Positions 1 through 8,503 of a DNA stretch of 64,000 nt are shown piece after piece. Source of the DNA: Bradyrhizobium zhanjiangense. Its GTDB lineage: Bacteria > Pseudomonadota > Alphaproteobacteria > Rhizobiales > Xanthobacteraceae. The DNA is taken from contig NZ_CP022221.1 in NCBI RefSeq assembly GCF_004114935.1, positions 3,803,001 to 3,867,000 of the forward strand, written 5' to 3'. Within the stretch, counting starts at the first letter, position 1; the number at the start of each line of letters is the position of its first letter. Both the position numbers and the translations under genes were made by a program. A model generated the notes under the pieces. The model saw nothing but the letters and a program-made list of their open reading frames with translations. It did not search any database and was not told the DNA's origin.

Positions 1-1
1 G

Positions 2-412
2 TCGCTCCAGGAGATCAAGGAAGAGTTCAAGCAGTCCGAAGGCGACCCCCATATCAAGGGCAAAATCAGGCAACTCCGGCAGCAGCGCGCCAAGAAGCGC
101 ATGATGGCGGCGGTTCCCAAGGCCTCCGTGATCATCACCAACCCGACCCACTATTCGGTCGCGCTGTCCTACGAGCGCGGCATGTCGGCGCCGATCTGCG
201 TCGCCAAAGGTGTCGACAACCTCGCCTTCAAGATCCGGGAGATCGCGCGCGAGCACGATATTCCCATCGTCGAGAACGTGCCGCTCGCCCGTGCGCTCTA
301 CGCCACCGTCGACATCGACCAGGAAATCCCGACCGAGCACTACCATGCGGTCGCCGAAGTCATCGGCTACGTTATGCGGCTGAAGCGCGGATTCGGCGCC
401 GGGCGGGGATAA
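2..412 (+). CDS. flhB: Flagellar export protein FlhB, C-terminal part (5' truncated by window edge)
   Basis: The reading frame is already open at base 2, so the gene starts upstream of the window. The visible 136 residues match the cytoplasmic domain of FlhB, the inner-membrane component of the flagellar type III export apparatus that switches substrate class from hook to filament. The autocleavage motif NPTHYSVAL lies about 45 residues into the fragment, preceded by the basic linker typical of FlhB (KIRQLRQQRAKKRMM). The segment ending in PLARALYATVDIDQEIP is the usual conserved C-terminal part. Homologous export proteins of non-flagellar type III systems share NPTH, but the sequence looks flagellar. 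No other flagellar gene follows; the next gene is cckA. Confidence 0.92.
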   Translation, partial: SLQEIKEEFKQSEGDPHIKGKIRQLRQQRAKKRMMAAVPKASVIITNPTHYSVALSYERGMSAPICVAKGVDNLAFKIREIAREHDIPIVENVPLARALYATVDIDQEIPTEHYHAVAEVIGYVMRLKRGFGAGRG

Positions 413-566
413 AATGCCGGAAAAGTACCGGAAATGGCCGTAATCTGGGAATCAGCGTACCTTTCGCTGCTGCCGCTCTTGCACCTTTGGGTCCGATTCA
501 GGCAGGGAGGACCCCGTGCGCGCCGTAGCGCGTTGATTCTCTGCCGACAGGCTGCGCCAGCTTGAG

Positions 567-3149
567 ATGACTGCTGAGACCGACCACGACCTCACACGCG
601 AGCCCGTAGCGGCGCACGAGCCGTCGCCGCGCTCGGGTAGCATCGCGCTGGTGCTGCTGGTGGCCGCCGGCCTCGTCGCGGTCGCCGTCGGGCTGATGAC
701 GCTCGGGCGCGCGCAGGCGCAGCCCTATATCCTCGGCATCCTCGCCGTGCTGGCGATGGTCGGCCTGTTCAACTTGTTCGCCTTCGCCGCCGGCATTATC
801 CGCTTCGCCGACCGTAATCTCGACGATCCCATCATTGCCCGCATCTCCGATCACTCGTTCGACGGGCTCGCGGTCACCGATGCGCGCGGGCATGTGGTCT
901 ATTCCAATGCGGCCTATCTGACGCTGACCGGCGCCACCGGCCCACAGGACGTGCGTCCCGTCGAGCGCGTCTTCATCGGCAACCCTGACGTCTCCGAAGC
1001 CGTGTTCCGCCTGCTCAAAGCCGCCCGCGAGGGCAAGCGGCAGCAGGAGGAGGTGCGCATCTCCGGCCAGGACGGCAATCAGGGCCGCTGGCTGCGCATG
1101 CGGGTGCGCCCGCTCGGCACCGGCAAGCGCGAGGCGAAATATGCGGTGTGGTCGATCGCCGATATCACCCGCGACCGCGAGCGCCAGGAAGACGTGTTCC
1201 AGGAGCTCCAGCACGCGATCGAATATCTCGATCACGCGCCTTGCGGCTTCTTCTCGGTCAATCCGGCCGGCGAGCTCGCCTATGTCAACGCGACGCTGGC
1301 GAACTGGCTGGACTACGACCTCGCCGAGATCGGCTCGGGTGGATTGAAGCTCACCGACATCGTCTCCGGCGACGGCGCCTCGCTATTGACCTCGATCGTG
1401 GCGGTGCCGGGCGAGGTGAAGACCGAGGTCTTCGACATCGACCTGCGCATGCGCACGGGCAGGACCATGCCGGTGCGGCTCTATCACAAGCTCGCCTTCG
1501 GCGCCGACGGTGCGCCGGGGCCGTCGCGCACGCTCGTGATCAGCCGCGCCCGCGACGAGCGCAGCGATCCCGACCGCGCCGCCGAAGTGCGCTTCATGCG
1601 CTTCTTCGACCACACGCCGATGGCGATTGCGACCGTCGACCGCGGCGGCAACGTCGTGCGCGCGAATGCGCGCTACGCCAAGCTCGGGCAGGCGCTCGGG
1701 CTCGAGAGCGCCTCCAAGTCGATCTTCCGCGCGGTCAATTCGCGCGATCGGCACCTGTTGATCGCGGCCATCAACCAGGCCGCCGAAGGCCAGGCCGACA
1801 TCGCGCCGGTCGAGGTCGCCTTGGAGGGGACCAAGGAGCGCTGGGGCCAGTTCTTCGTCACGCCGGTCGATGCGGCCGAGAACGAGGCGGAAGCCGCCAT
1901 CGTGCACATGCTCGAGACCACCGAGCGGCGCGCGCTGGAGAACCAGATCAACCAGTCGCAGAAGATGGAGACGGTCGGCCAGCTTGCCGGCGGCATCGCC
2001 CACGACTTCAACAACGTGCTCTCCGCCATCATGATGGCGAACGATTTCCTGCTGAACGCGCACAAGCCGACCGATCCGTCGTTCCAGGACATCATGCAGA
2101 TCAAGCAGAACGCGACGCGCGCCGCGACGCTGGTGCGGCAGCTGCTGGCGTTTTCGCGTCGGCAGACGCTGCGGCCGCAGGTGCTCGATCTCGGCGATGC
2201 CTTGAGCGATCTCACCATGCTGCTGCGCCGGCTGATCGGCGAGAAGGTCAAGCTCGACCTCGTCCACGGCCGCGATCTCTGGCCGGTGAAGGTCGACGTC
2301 TCCCAGTTCGAGCAGGTGATCGTCAATCTCGCGGTGAACGCGCGCGACGCTATGCCTGATGGTGGCAAGCTGATCATCCGCACCTTAAACGTCAGCACCG
2401 AAGACGCGGGCAAGCTCGCCTACAAGGGCATGCCGGCCGCCGACTATGTCCGGATCGAGGTCGCCGACACCGGCACTGGCATCCCCGCCGACATCCGCGA
2501 CAAGATCTTCGAGCCGTTCTTCTCGACGAAAGAGGTGGGCAAGGGTACCGGGCTCGGGCTTTCCACCGTCTACGGCATCGTAAAGCAGACCGGCGGTTTC
2601 ATCTATGTCGATTCCGAACCGGGGCAGGGCACCTCGTTCCATATCTTCCTGCCGCGCCATCATGCTGAGCCGGAGGTGCAGGTCGAGCAGCCCGCAGCTT
2701 TGGTCAGCGCGGTCAATGGCGCCGCGAAGGAGGCCACACCGGCGGCCGAGGCCAAGCCGCGCACCGATCTCACCGGGCAGGGCACCATCCTCTTGGTCGA
2801 GGACGAGGAGGGCCTGCGCGCCCTGAACGCGCGTGGCCTGCGCTCGCGCGGCTACACCGTGGTCGAGGCCGAGAACGGCGTCGAGGCCATGGAGGTGCTG
2901 GAGGAGGAGAGCGGCGCGATCGATCTCGTCGTCTCCGACGTGGTAATGCCGGAGATGGACGGCCCGACGCTGCTGAAGGCGATGCGGGAGAAGAACCCGG
3001 ACATCAAATTCATCTTCGTTTCCGGCTACGCCGAGGATGCGTTCGAGAAGAGCCTCCCCGAGGGCCAGCAGTTCGACTTCCTGCCAAAACCGTTTACGCT
3101 CAGCCAGCTCGTGGCGGCGGTGAAGGAGACGATGACGAAGGCGGGGTGA
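567..3149 (+). CDS. cckA: Hybrid sensor histidine kinase CckA
   Basis: This 860-residue protein matches CckA, the membrane hybrid kinase that phosphorylates CtrA and CpdR through ChpT in the alphaproteobacterial cell-cycle phosphorelay. Two N-terminal membrane helices (about residues 25-45 and 53-77) precede PAS-type sensory repeats (about 90-440). The HisKA domain carries the H-box AHDFNN with the phospho-accepting His at residue 479. It is followed by a HATPase_c domain (N box [12 protein letters not shown] boxes DTGTGIP and [13 protein letters not shown]). A C-terminal receiver domain has the phosphorylatable Asp at residue 791 ([11 protein letters not shown]) and the conserved KPF. Length and architecture are normal for the family. 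The gene stands alone, between flhB and a Tim44-like gene. Confidence 0.95.
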   Translation: MTAETDHDLTREPVAAHEPSPRSGSIALVLLVAAGLVAVAVGLMTLGRAQAQPYILGILAVLAMVGLFNLFAFAAGIIRFADRNLDDPIIARISDHSFDGLAVTDARGHVVYSNAAYLTLTGATGPQDVRPVERVFIGNPDVSEAVFRLLKAAREGKRQQEEVRISGQDGNQGRWLRMRVRPLGTGKREAKYAVWSIADITRDRERQEDVFQELQHAIEYLDHAPCGFFSVNPAGELAYVNATLANWLDYDLAEIGSGGLKLTDIVSGDGASLLTSIVAVPGEVKTEVFDIDLRMRTGRTMPVRLYHKLAFGADGAPGPSRTLVISRARDERSDPDRAAEVRFMRFFDHTPMAIATVDRGGNVVRANARYAKLGQALGLESASKSIFRAVNSRDRHLLIAAINQAAEGQADIAPVEVALEGTKERWGQFFVTPVDAAENEAEAAIVHMLETTERRALENQINQSQKMETVGQLAGGIAHDFNNVLSAIMMANDFLLNAHKPTDPSFQDIMQIKQNATRAATLVRQLLAFSRRQTLRPQVLDLGDALSDLTMLLRRLIGEKVKLDLVHGRDLWPVKVDVSQFEQVIVNLAVNARDAMPDGGKLIIRTLNVSTEDAGKLAYKGMPAADYVRIEVADTGTGIPADIRDKIFEPFFSTKEVGKGTGLGLSTVYGIVKQTGGFIYVDSEPGQGTSFHIFLPRHHAEPEVQVEQPAALVSAVNGAAKEATPAAEAKPRTDLTGQGTILLVEDEEGLRALNARGLRSRGYTVVEAENGVEAMEVLEEESGAIDLVVSDVVMPEMDGPTLLKAMREKNPDIKFIFVSGYAEDAFEKSLPEGQQFDFLPKPFTLSQLVAAVKETMTKAG

Positions 3150-3192
3150 GCGTTGTGCCCGAGAGATTGCACTGACGCGCGACAACCTCGGC

Positions 3193-3320
3193 CGTCGTCC
3201 TGGCGAAAGCCAGGACCCATACCGCGTGATCTCTCGGTTGCGCACGCTGCCAATCCCGAACGACCAGCTTTCGCCAAATTGCCTCTCGGGGTAATGGGTC
3301 CTGGCTTTCGCCAGGACGAC
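3193..3320. repeat. Palindromic intergenic repeat (GTCCTGGCGAAAGCCAGGAC type)
   Basis: Two hairpin-forming arms face each other: GTCCTGGCGAAAGCCAGGAC near the left end and its variant GTCCTGGCTTTCGCCAGGAC near the right end. Each arm is itself an inverted repeat. The element lies just downstream of cckA. A sequence-diverged element of the same layout (CGTCCCGGCGAAGGCCGGGAC) occurs at 57883-58011. No coding content is evident. Confidence 0.75.
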
Positions 3321-3354
3321 ATCGGGAGTGTATGCGCGCGACTGCTTCAACACC

Positions 3355-3476
3355 GTCATTGCGAGCCACCGGGTCCGCGCAAAGCGCGGCCCGATGACAG
3401 GCTCCGCGAAGCAGTCCAGACTGTCTCTTTGGAAAGAGCCTGGATTGCTTCGTCGCAAGGGCTCGTCGCAATGACG
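3355..3476. repeat. Dispersed repeat family A, copy 1
   Basis: The element is bounded by inverted termini (CGTCATTGCGAG at left, TCGCAATGACG at right). It has an internal pair GAAGCAGTCCAGAC / CTGGATTGCTTCG that can form a long hairpin. Three further copies occur in this window (5558-5679, 7634-7750, 47628-47744). This copy lacks the inner AAAATTGC-GCAATTTT hairpin the other three carry. It falls in the gene-free stretch 3150-3729. Confidence 0.85.
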
Positions 3477-3563
3477 TGGTGGGAGAGCTGCGCTCGCAAT
3501 GGCGAGGAAAAAGCGGAAATCCCGTCGCAAAGGCGCCGGTATCCCGCGACCTCGGTTCCCCGC

Positions 3564-3605
3564 GCGGCCAAACCCCCGCCAAATGCGGCCAAACCCCCGC
3601 CAAAT
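3564..3605 (+). repeat. Tandem duplication of a 21-bp unit
   Basis: A 21-bp unit beginning GCGGCCAAACCCCCGCC and ending AAAT is present twice head to tail without mismatch. It sits about 125 bp before the Tim44-like gene. I see no promoter element that needs it, so it may be a simple duplication. It is the only non-palindromic structure seen between cckA and the next gene. Confidence 0.7.
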
Positions 3606-3729
3606 ATGGGATTTTGCCACATCCCCGCGACTGAGGGCCGCAGCAATAGGTTCCGAAATCGGCTTCACTTTTCGGGAAGTCTGCCCATCTTAAGCGCACG
3701 TCCCCATGCCGGGGATTTGGGAAACGCAC

Positions 3730-4695
3730 ATGACTTTCTCGCAACGCTCCCGCAGTCTCTTCAAGACCATTGCCGTCGTGCTGGCGCTTGCGCTGCCGAC
3801 TGCACTGGCGATCTCGTCCGCTGACGCCCGCGTCGGCGGCGGCTTCTCGTCGGGTTCGCGCGGCTCGCGCACCTATTCGGCGCCGCCGTCGACCACGACT
3901 GCGCCTGGCTCGGCCTCGCAGTTCAACCGCACCTACACCCAGCCGGGCGCAGGCATGAATTCGGCCGCGACCGCGCCGGCGCGCGGCGGCCTGTTCGGCC
4001 GCGGCGGCGGCTTCCTGGGCGGCCTTGCGGCCGGCTTCCTCGGCGCCGGCCTGCTCGGCATGCTGTTCGGCGGCGGCCTGTTTGGCGGCCTCGGCGGCCT
4101 GTCCTCGATCCTGGGCCTGATCATTCAGATCGCGCTGGTGGTGCTCGTGGTGCGGCTGGCGATGTCCTGGTGGCAACGCCGCCACACGCCGCAGGCGGCC
4201 TATGCCAATGCTAATGCGGGCGCAGGTCAGGGACCGCAGCCGAACTATCGCAGTGGTCTTGGTGGCTTCGGCTTCGGCGCCAACAGCGCGCCGCTCGAGA
4301 TCAAGCCCGACGACTATGAGGCGTTCGAGCGCCTGCTCGGCGAAATCCAGACCGCCTGGTCGAACGAGGACGTGGCCAAGCTGCACACGCTCGCGACGCC
4401 GGAGATGGTCTCCTATTTCGAGCAGGATCTGGCCCAGAACCGTTCGCGCAACGTCGTCAACAAGGTGACCAACGTCAAGCTGTTGCAGGGCGACCTCGCG
4501 GAAGCCTGGCGTGAAGGCGAGACCGACTACGCCACGGTGGCGCTGCGCTTCGGGCTCATCGACAAGACGGTCGACCGCAACACCGGCGCAGTCGTTGCCG
4601 GTAGCGAGCAGCCGGGCGAGGCGACCGAGATCTGGACGTTCGCCCGCCGGCCGAGCACCGGCTGGGAATTGTCGGCGATCCAGCAGACCAACTGA
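3730..4695 (+). CDS. Tim44-like domain protein with Gly-rich N-terminus
   Basis: The product is about 321 residues. An N-terminal signal or anchor segment (ALALPTALAISSADARVGGG) is followed by a Ser/Thr-rich linker. A strongly Gly-rich hydrophobic stretch (about residues 90-115) leads into a membrane helix (about 122-140, ending VVLVVRLAMSWW). The C-terminal half (about 190-320, starting IKPDDYEAFERLLGEIQTAW) matches the bacterial Tim44-like fold, related to the mitochondrial import component. I chose the ATG at 3730 over the in-frame ATG at 3706 because it gives a compact signal sequence. The role in bacteria is not established; membrane-associated protein handling is a family-based guess. 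A strong terminator follows. Confidence 0.85.
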   Translation: MTFSQRSRSLFKTIAVVLALALPTALAISSADARVGGGFSSGSRGSRTYSAPPSTTTAPGSASQFNRTYTQPGAGMNSAATAPARGGLFGRGGGFLGGLAAGFLGAGLLGMLFGGGLFGGLGGLSSILGLIIQIALVVLVVRLAMSWWQRRHTPQAAYANANAGAGQGPQPNYRSGLGGFGFGANSAPLEIKPDDYEAFERLLGEIQTAWSNEDVAKLHTLATPEMVSYFEQDLAQNRSRNVVNKVTNVKLLQGDLAEAWREGETDYATVALRFGLIDKTVDRNTGAVVAGSEQPGEATEIWTFARRPSTGWELSAIQQTN

Positions 4696-4717
4696 TCGCT
4701 TGCGACACGAGGAACCA

Positions 4718-4752
4718 AGGCGTCGTGCTCCCGCACGGCGCCTTTTTCTTTT
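4718..4752 (+). terminator. Rho-independent terminator after the Tim44-like gene
   Basis: An 11-bp stem (AGGCGTCGTGC / GCACGGCGCCT, with one G-U pair) and a short loop are followed directly by TTTTTCTTTT. It begins 22 bp after the stop codon at 4695. Confidence 0.9.
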
Positions 4753-4855
4753 GGGCGCCTCTTCTTTTGGGTACCCCGCATCGCCGCATCGGAATAAGCG
4801 GGCGTGCGTTGGGTTGAAATCAGGCGGCCAACGACAAGCACAACCGGAGGACAAC

Positions 4856-5536
4856 ATGATCCGCACCGAGAGATCCGTGACGATTTCAGGCCTCGCGCTC
4901 GCAATGGCCTTGCTTGCGGCGCCATCGGCGCAGGCGCAATCGGCCGACATGACATTCTTCGTGACGTCCAACGGCCCCGGCAAGGGTGCCGATCTCGGCG
5001 GCCTCGAGGGAGCCGACGCGCAATGCCAGAAGCTTGCACAAGCCGCGGGCGCCGGCACCAAGACCTGGCGCGCCTATCTCTCGACACAGGCGGCGGACGG
5101 CAAGCCGGCGGTCAACGCCCGGGATCGCATCGGCAAGGGACCGTGGCAGAACGCCAAGGGCGCGGTGATCGCCAGGGATGTTGCCGACCTGCACGGCGCG
5201 GCCAACAACCTCACCAAGCAGACCGCGCTCAGCGAGAAGGGCGAGGGGATCAATGGTGTTGGCGACCAGCCAAACCGGCATGACGTGCTCACGGGATCGC
5301 AACCAGACGGCACCGCGTTTGCCGGTCCGGACGATCGCACCTGCAAGAACTGGACATCGAGCACGCAAGGCGCCGCAATGGTCGGCCATCTCGATCGACG
5401 GGGTCTGCGCGACGACGAGCCTTCGAAATCTTGGAACAGCTCTCACCCCTCGCGCGGTCCCGACGGCGGCTGTTCGCAGGCCGATCTGAAGAGCACAGGC
5501 GGCGACGGCCTGCTGTATTGTTTCGCGGCGAATTGA
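4856..5536 (+). CDS. Secreted protein with a lectin-like (endostatin/DUF1554-type) fold
   Basis: The 226-residue product has a clear signal peptide ending APSAQAQS, so it is probably periplasmic or secreted. The mature part begins MTFFVTSNGPGKGADLGGL and contains GADAQCQKLA, TWRAYLST and a late CKNWTSS motif with paired cysteines. This pattern is typical of bacterial lectin-like proteins related to the collagen XVIII/endostatin fold. The start at 4856 is supported by AACCGGAGGACAAC just upstream. No neighbour suggests a pathway. The exact ligand and role are unknown; the fold assignment is by motif resemblance only. Confidence 0.75.
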   Translation: MIRTERSVTISGLALAMALLAAPSAQAQSADMTFFVTSNGPGKGADLGGLEGADAQCQKLAQAAGAGTKTWRAYLSTQAADGKPAVNARDRIGKGPWQNAKGAVIARDVADLHGAANNLTKQTALSEKGEGINGVGDQPNRHDVLTGSQPDGTAFAGPDDRTCKNWTSSTQGAAMVGHLDRRGLRDDEPSKSWNSSHPSRGPDGGCSQADLKSTGGDGLLYCFAAN

Positions 5537-5557
5537 GGCGCGAGCTGTCTCTTCCAT

Positions 5558-5679
5558 CATTGCGAGGAGCGTAGCGACAAAATTGCGAAGCAATTTTGCG
5601 CTGAAGCGACGAAGCAATCCAGAATCTCTCCGCGGAGACAGTCTGGATTGCTTCGTCGCAAGGGCTCCTCGCAATGACG
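5558..5679. repeat. Dispersed repeat family A, copy 2
   Basis: The outer inverted termini are CATTGCGAGGAGC and CTCGCAATGACG. An inner AAAATTGCGAAGCAATTTT hairpin and the pair GAAGCAATCCAG / CTGGATTGCTTC are also present. It lies between the lectin-like gene and the GST gene. Confidence 0.9.
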
Positions 5680-5774
5680 GAGTGTGTGGTACCGCCGCTC
5701 CGTCTCACTCCGACGGAACTTTCGGCTACGTGTTACATTGGTCCCGTCGCCCGCAACGCTCACGGACTCCTCCC

Positions 5775-6482
5775 ATGAAATACGAGCTCTATTACTGGCC
5801 CGAGATCCAGGGCCGCGGCGAATATGTGCGGCTGGCGCTGGAGGAAGCGGGCGCCGCCTACGTCGATGTCGCGCGCGGACAGCGCGGGACAGCTGCGATG
5901 ATAAAGATGATGGACGCGCATGGGGGCACGCCGCCCTTCGCCCCGCCATTCCTGAAGGCGGGCAAGCTCGTCATCGGCCAGACCGCCAACATCCTGCTCT
6001 ATCTCGGCGCCCGCCATGGTCTTGCGCCGAAGACCGAAGGCGGCAGGCTTTGGGTGCACCAGCTCCAGCTCACCATCACCGACCTCGTCGTCGAGATCCA
6101 CGACACCCATCACCCGCTCGGGCCCTCGCTCTATTACGAGGACCAGAAGCCGCCGGCGAAGAAGCGCACCGCCGATTTCTGGAGCGAGCGCGTGCCGAAA
6201 TATCTCGGCTATTTCGAGCAGCTTCTCACCGAGAGTGGCGGCACCTATGTCACGGGACGCAGACTGACCTATGTCGATCTCTCGCTGTTCCAGATCGTCG
6301 CGGGGCTCCGCTATGCCTTCCCCAAGCGCATGAAGGCGTTCGAGACAGATATCCCGGGCCTCGTCGGCCTGCACGACCGCATCGCCGCACGGCCCAACAT
6401 CAAGGCCTATCTCGACAGCGACCGCCGCATTGCCTTCAACGAGCAGGGCATCTTCCGCCGCTATCGCGAACTGGATGCTTAG
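5775..6482 (+). CDS. Glutathione S-transferase family protein
   Basis: The product has 235 residues, a normal GST length. The N-terminal thioredoxin-like domain opens MKYELYYWPEIQGRGEYVRL, where the early Tyr and the RGEYVRLALEEAG helix are typical of GSTs that activate glutathione. The cis-Pro region is PPFAPPFLKAGKLVIGQTANIL, with the Gln-Thr/Ser-type glutathione contact, and a helical C-terminal domain follows (about 90-235; TYVTGRRLTYVDLSLFQ). It is presumably a cytosolic detoxification enzyme. The start at 5775 was chosen because earlier in-frame sequence belongs to repeat A. The substrate cannot be predicted. Confidence 0.88.
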   Translation: MKYELYYWPEIQGRGEYVRLALEEAGAAYVDVARGQRGTAAMIKMMDAHGGTPPFAPPFLKAGKLVIGQTANILLYLGARHGLAPKTEGGRLWVHQLQLTITDLVVEIHDTHHPLGPSLYYEDQKPPAKKRTADFWSERVPKYLGYFEQLLTESGGTYVTGRRLTYVDLSLFQIVAGLRYAFPKRMKAFETDIPGLVGLHDRIAARPNIKAYLDSDRRIAFNEQGIFRRYRELDA

Positions 6483-6510
6483 CCGGCTCAGACGGGAGAG
6501 TGATCTGCCC

Positions 6511-7185
6511 TCACCAAACGCCCGGCACCAGGCGGTAGCGCACCCGCGCCGCATAGTCGGCATAGCCTGGAAGGCCCTCGCGCAAGGTGCGCTCCTCGAT
6601 AGGGATGCGGACCGCGAACAAGGCAATGAAGAGCGGTATCATCGCAAGTCCCCACCACGACCCAAGCAACAACGGCACGCCGGTGAAGAACAGGACCATG
6701 CCGCTGTACATGGGATGGCGGACATAGGCGTAGGGACCGGTCAAGATCACGTGCTGCGCGCGCTCGGTTTGCAGCTTCACCACGGGCGCGGCGAACGAGT
6801 TCTCGCGGAAGACCCACATCGTGAACAGTGTCGAGGCCAGGAACAGCACGAGGCCGAGGACCTGGAACGCAACCGGCATCTCGGAGGATTGAATGCGCCG
6901 GTCGAGGCCCATCGCGCACAGCCAGGCCAGCATCGCCACGACAAAGACCGTCATGAACATTTTGTCGGCGGCGGGCTGATCCCGTTGCAGGACCGGCCGC
7001 AGACGTTCGGCGAGCAGAGCCGGATCGATCCGGTAGAGCCACCAGCCGCAGAGCGGACCGAGCAGGGCGGAGGTGGCGAGGAGCACCCAGGCCGAAGGCC
7101 AGTGCAGCGTTCCAGCGGACGCGAACAGCAACGCGCCCATGCCGACGACGAAGATCGTGTTCTGCAACAGGAGGCGTGCGATCAT
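6511..7185 (-). CDS. Isoprenylcysteine carboxyl methyltransferase-like membrane protein
   Basis: This 224-residue integral membrane protein has about five hydrophobic segments. Its C-terminal motif TGPYAYVRHPMYSGMVL followed by EERTLREGLPGYADYAARV is the hallmark of the ICMT/PEMT-like methyltransferase family, where His and the Glu/Arg pairs bind S-adenosylmethionine at the membrane face. Bacteria lack prenylated proteins, so the substrate is probably a lipid or small molecule; that is inference. The start at 7185 (MIARLLLQNTIF) begins directly at the first membrane segment; upstream sequence is an open but unlikely extension. It is read in the same direction as the small gene at 7303-7476, but a terminator separates them. 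Confidence 0.85.
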   Translation of the reverse strand: MIARLLLQNTIFVVGMGALLFASAGTLHWPSAWVLLATSALLGPLCGWWLYRIDPALLAERLRPVLQRDQPAADKMFMTVFVVAMLAWLCAMGLDRRIQSSEMPVAFQVLGLVLFLASTLFTMWVFRENSFAAPVVKLQTERAQHVILTGPYAYVRHPMYSGMVLFFTGVPLLLGSWWGLAMIPLFIALFAVRIPIEERTLREGLPGYADYAARVRYRLVPGVW

Positions 7186-7254
7186 GCGCAGAGTCCCGGG
7201 ATGACCGCGCACGACAGTGGTCCTGCTATCCGGCAAAGATGCGGCCGGATGCGC

Positions 7255-7281
7255 AAAAGGCCCGATCGACCGGATCGGGCG
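7255..7281 (-). terminator. Terminator after the small gene 7303-7476
   Basis: Read on the minus strand, GCCCGATC and GATCGGGC form a perfect 8-bp stem with a short loop, followed by CTTTTG. It sits between the 56-residue gene and the methyltransferase-like gene and would separate their transcripts. Confidence 0.65.
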
Positions 7282-7302
7282 CTTCAGCTTTGGCAAGCCT
7301 GA

Positions 7303-7476
7303 TCAGGCGAGCTGATCGATCCGCGTGCCCTGACCCGGGGGCAGCGGCGCGGGCGGCTGCGGCTTATAGGTCGGATCGTCGTCGTTGACCTTGGCCTGAT
7401 CGTCCTGCTGCTTGGTCGTGTCGTAGCTCGGAACCACGATCGCGATCGGCGGCGGCGCAACGGTGGAAACCTTCAT
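7303..7476 (-). CDS. Small proline-rich hypothetical protein
   Basis: This gene encodes 57 residues starting MKVSTVAPPPIAIVVPSYD. I chose the ATG at 7476 because GAGGA lies seven bases upstream; an earlier in-frame ATG has no such site. The protein has no membrane segment, is rich in Pro and Asp, and is probably disordered (DDDPTYKPQPPAPLPPGQG). I recognise no family or function. It is followed by its own terminator-like hairpin. Confidence 0.6.
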   Translation of the reverse strand: MKVSTVAPPPIAIVVPSYDTTKQQDDQAKVNDDDPTYKPQPPAPLPPGQGTRIDQLA

Positions 7477-7633
7477 CCGCAAATCCTCACACATGGAAAC
7501 AATTGAGCCTGCCCCGCGAGGAGCGAAGTTTCCTTCAAGGCAATCGTTAAAATGCGAGGGAATTGGCGCGGTGGGATTGGGCTGCCTTTAGCTTCCGCGC
7601 GTGCAAGTCTTAAGAGAATCGCGGCTCTCTCCA

Positions 7634-7750
7634 CGTCATTGCAAGGAGCTCGCGACAAAATTGCGTAGCAATTTTGCGCTGATGCGACGAAGCAATCCAG
7701 TCTGTCTCCGCGCAAAGATCCTGGATTGCTTCGCTGCGCTCGCAATGACG
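7634..7750. repeat. Dispersed repeat family A, copy 3
   Basis: The outer termini are CGTCATTGCAAGGAGC and GCTCGCAATGACG. The inner AAAATTGCGTAGCAATTTT hairpin and the GAAGCAATCCAG / CTGGATTGCTTC pair are present. The remainder of 7477-7816 shows no coding content. Confidence 0.9.
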
Positions 7751-7816
7751 GAATTCGTGGTGGGCGGCATCGCGACACGCGCGCCGCCACCCTGCGGAAA
7801 GCGGGGAGCCCCGCGC

Positions 7817-8290
7817 CTATTCGTCCTTGCCGCGCGTGATCGCGATGGACGCATCCGCCTTTGTGCGGGTGCATTCCATGTTGAGCCGGCGGTAGCGCAT
7901 GTTGATCTTGTCGCCGCGCAGGAGGCCCATACGCTTCAGGCAACGTGTCGCGCCCGACGTGGTGTCGTCCTTCGTCACGGTGAAAACGATCGCGGCCATC
8001 GACCCCACCAGCGCATAGAACTCCGGCTTGGGCTTGCGATCGCCCTTGGCATAGAGCTCGATGGAATATTTGTCGCCACGGCAGCCGACGGACAGCTCCT
8101 TGGCCGCCGGGTGTGTCAAATACACGATGTTGGCGGCCCGGAAATTCACCTTGAGCCGATCGATCTGGTTCGCCAGCTCCTTGGCGCTGTCGTCGCAGCG
8201 GTCGGCGCGCGCGGGGGAGGTGAGGGCCACAAGGCCGGTGATGGCGGCGGCGACCAGGATCGCGCCGCGGACGTTCAAGTTCAATGTCAT
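7817..8290 (-). CDS. Secreted hypothetical protein
   Basis: The 157-residue product carries a signal peptide (VAAAITGLVALTSPARADRC), so the mature protein is probably periplasmic and starts near the first Cys. Three further cysteines (VGCRGD, ATRCLKRM, NMECTRT) suggest disulfides. The start at 8290 is supported by AAGGGG about eight bases upstream. No conserved domain is recognised. It is divergent from the fumarase gene. Confidence 0.7.
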   Translation of the reverse strand: MTLNLNVRGAILVAAAITGLVALTSPARADRCDDSAKELANQIDRLKVNFRAANIVYLTHPAAKELSVGCRGDKYSIELYAKGDRKPKPEFYALVGSMAAIVFTVTKDDTTSGATRCLKRMGLLRGDKINMRYRRLNMECTRTKADASIAITRGKDE

Positions 8291-8503
8291 GATGAAAAGC
8301 CCCTTAGGGCGCGCATTCAAGCGTCGGCAGACGCGAAGCGCAAGGGTGGGAACGGGCCTTTCCACGTGCTGTGCCAATGCCTTCCCGAGCCCTAGCCACC
8401 CTCTCCCATGCGCTCCGGTCCCTTTCTTTTCTGCCGGAAATGGGCTTAGAACGCTTCTACGCAGCGGGCCCGCGCGAGGCCCCAAAACCCCGAGATCGAC
8501 CCC

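Noticed and set aside
3100..5061. A long minus-strand frame across the Tim44-like gene and the upstream repeats.
   Set aside because: It runs through palindromic repeats and an intact plus-strand gene with a terminator, and shows no recognisable domain.
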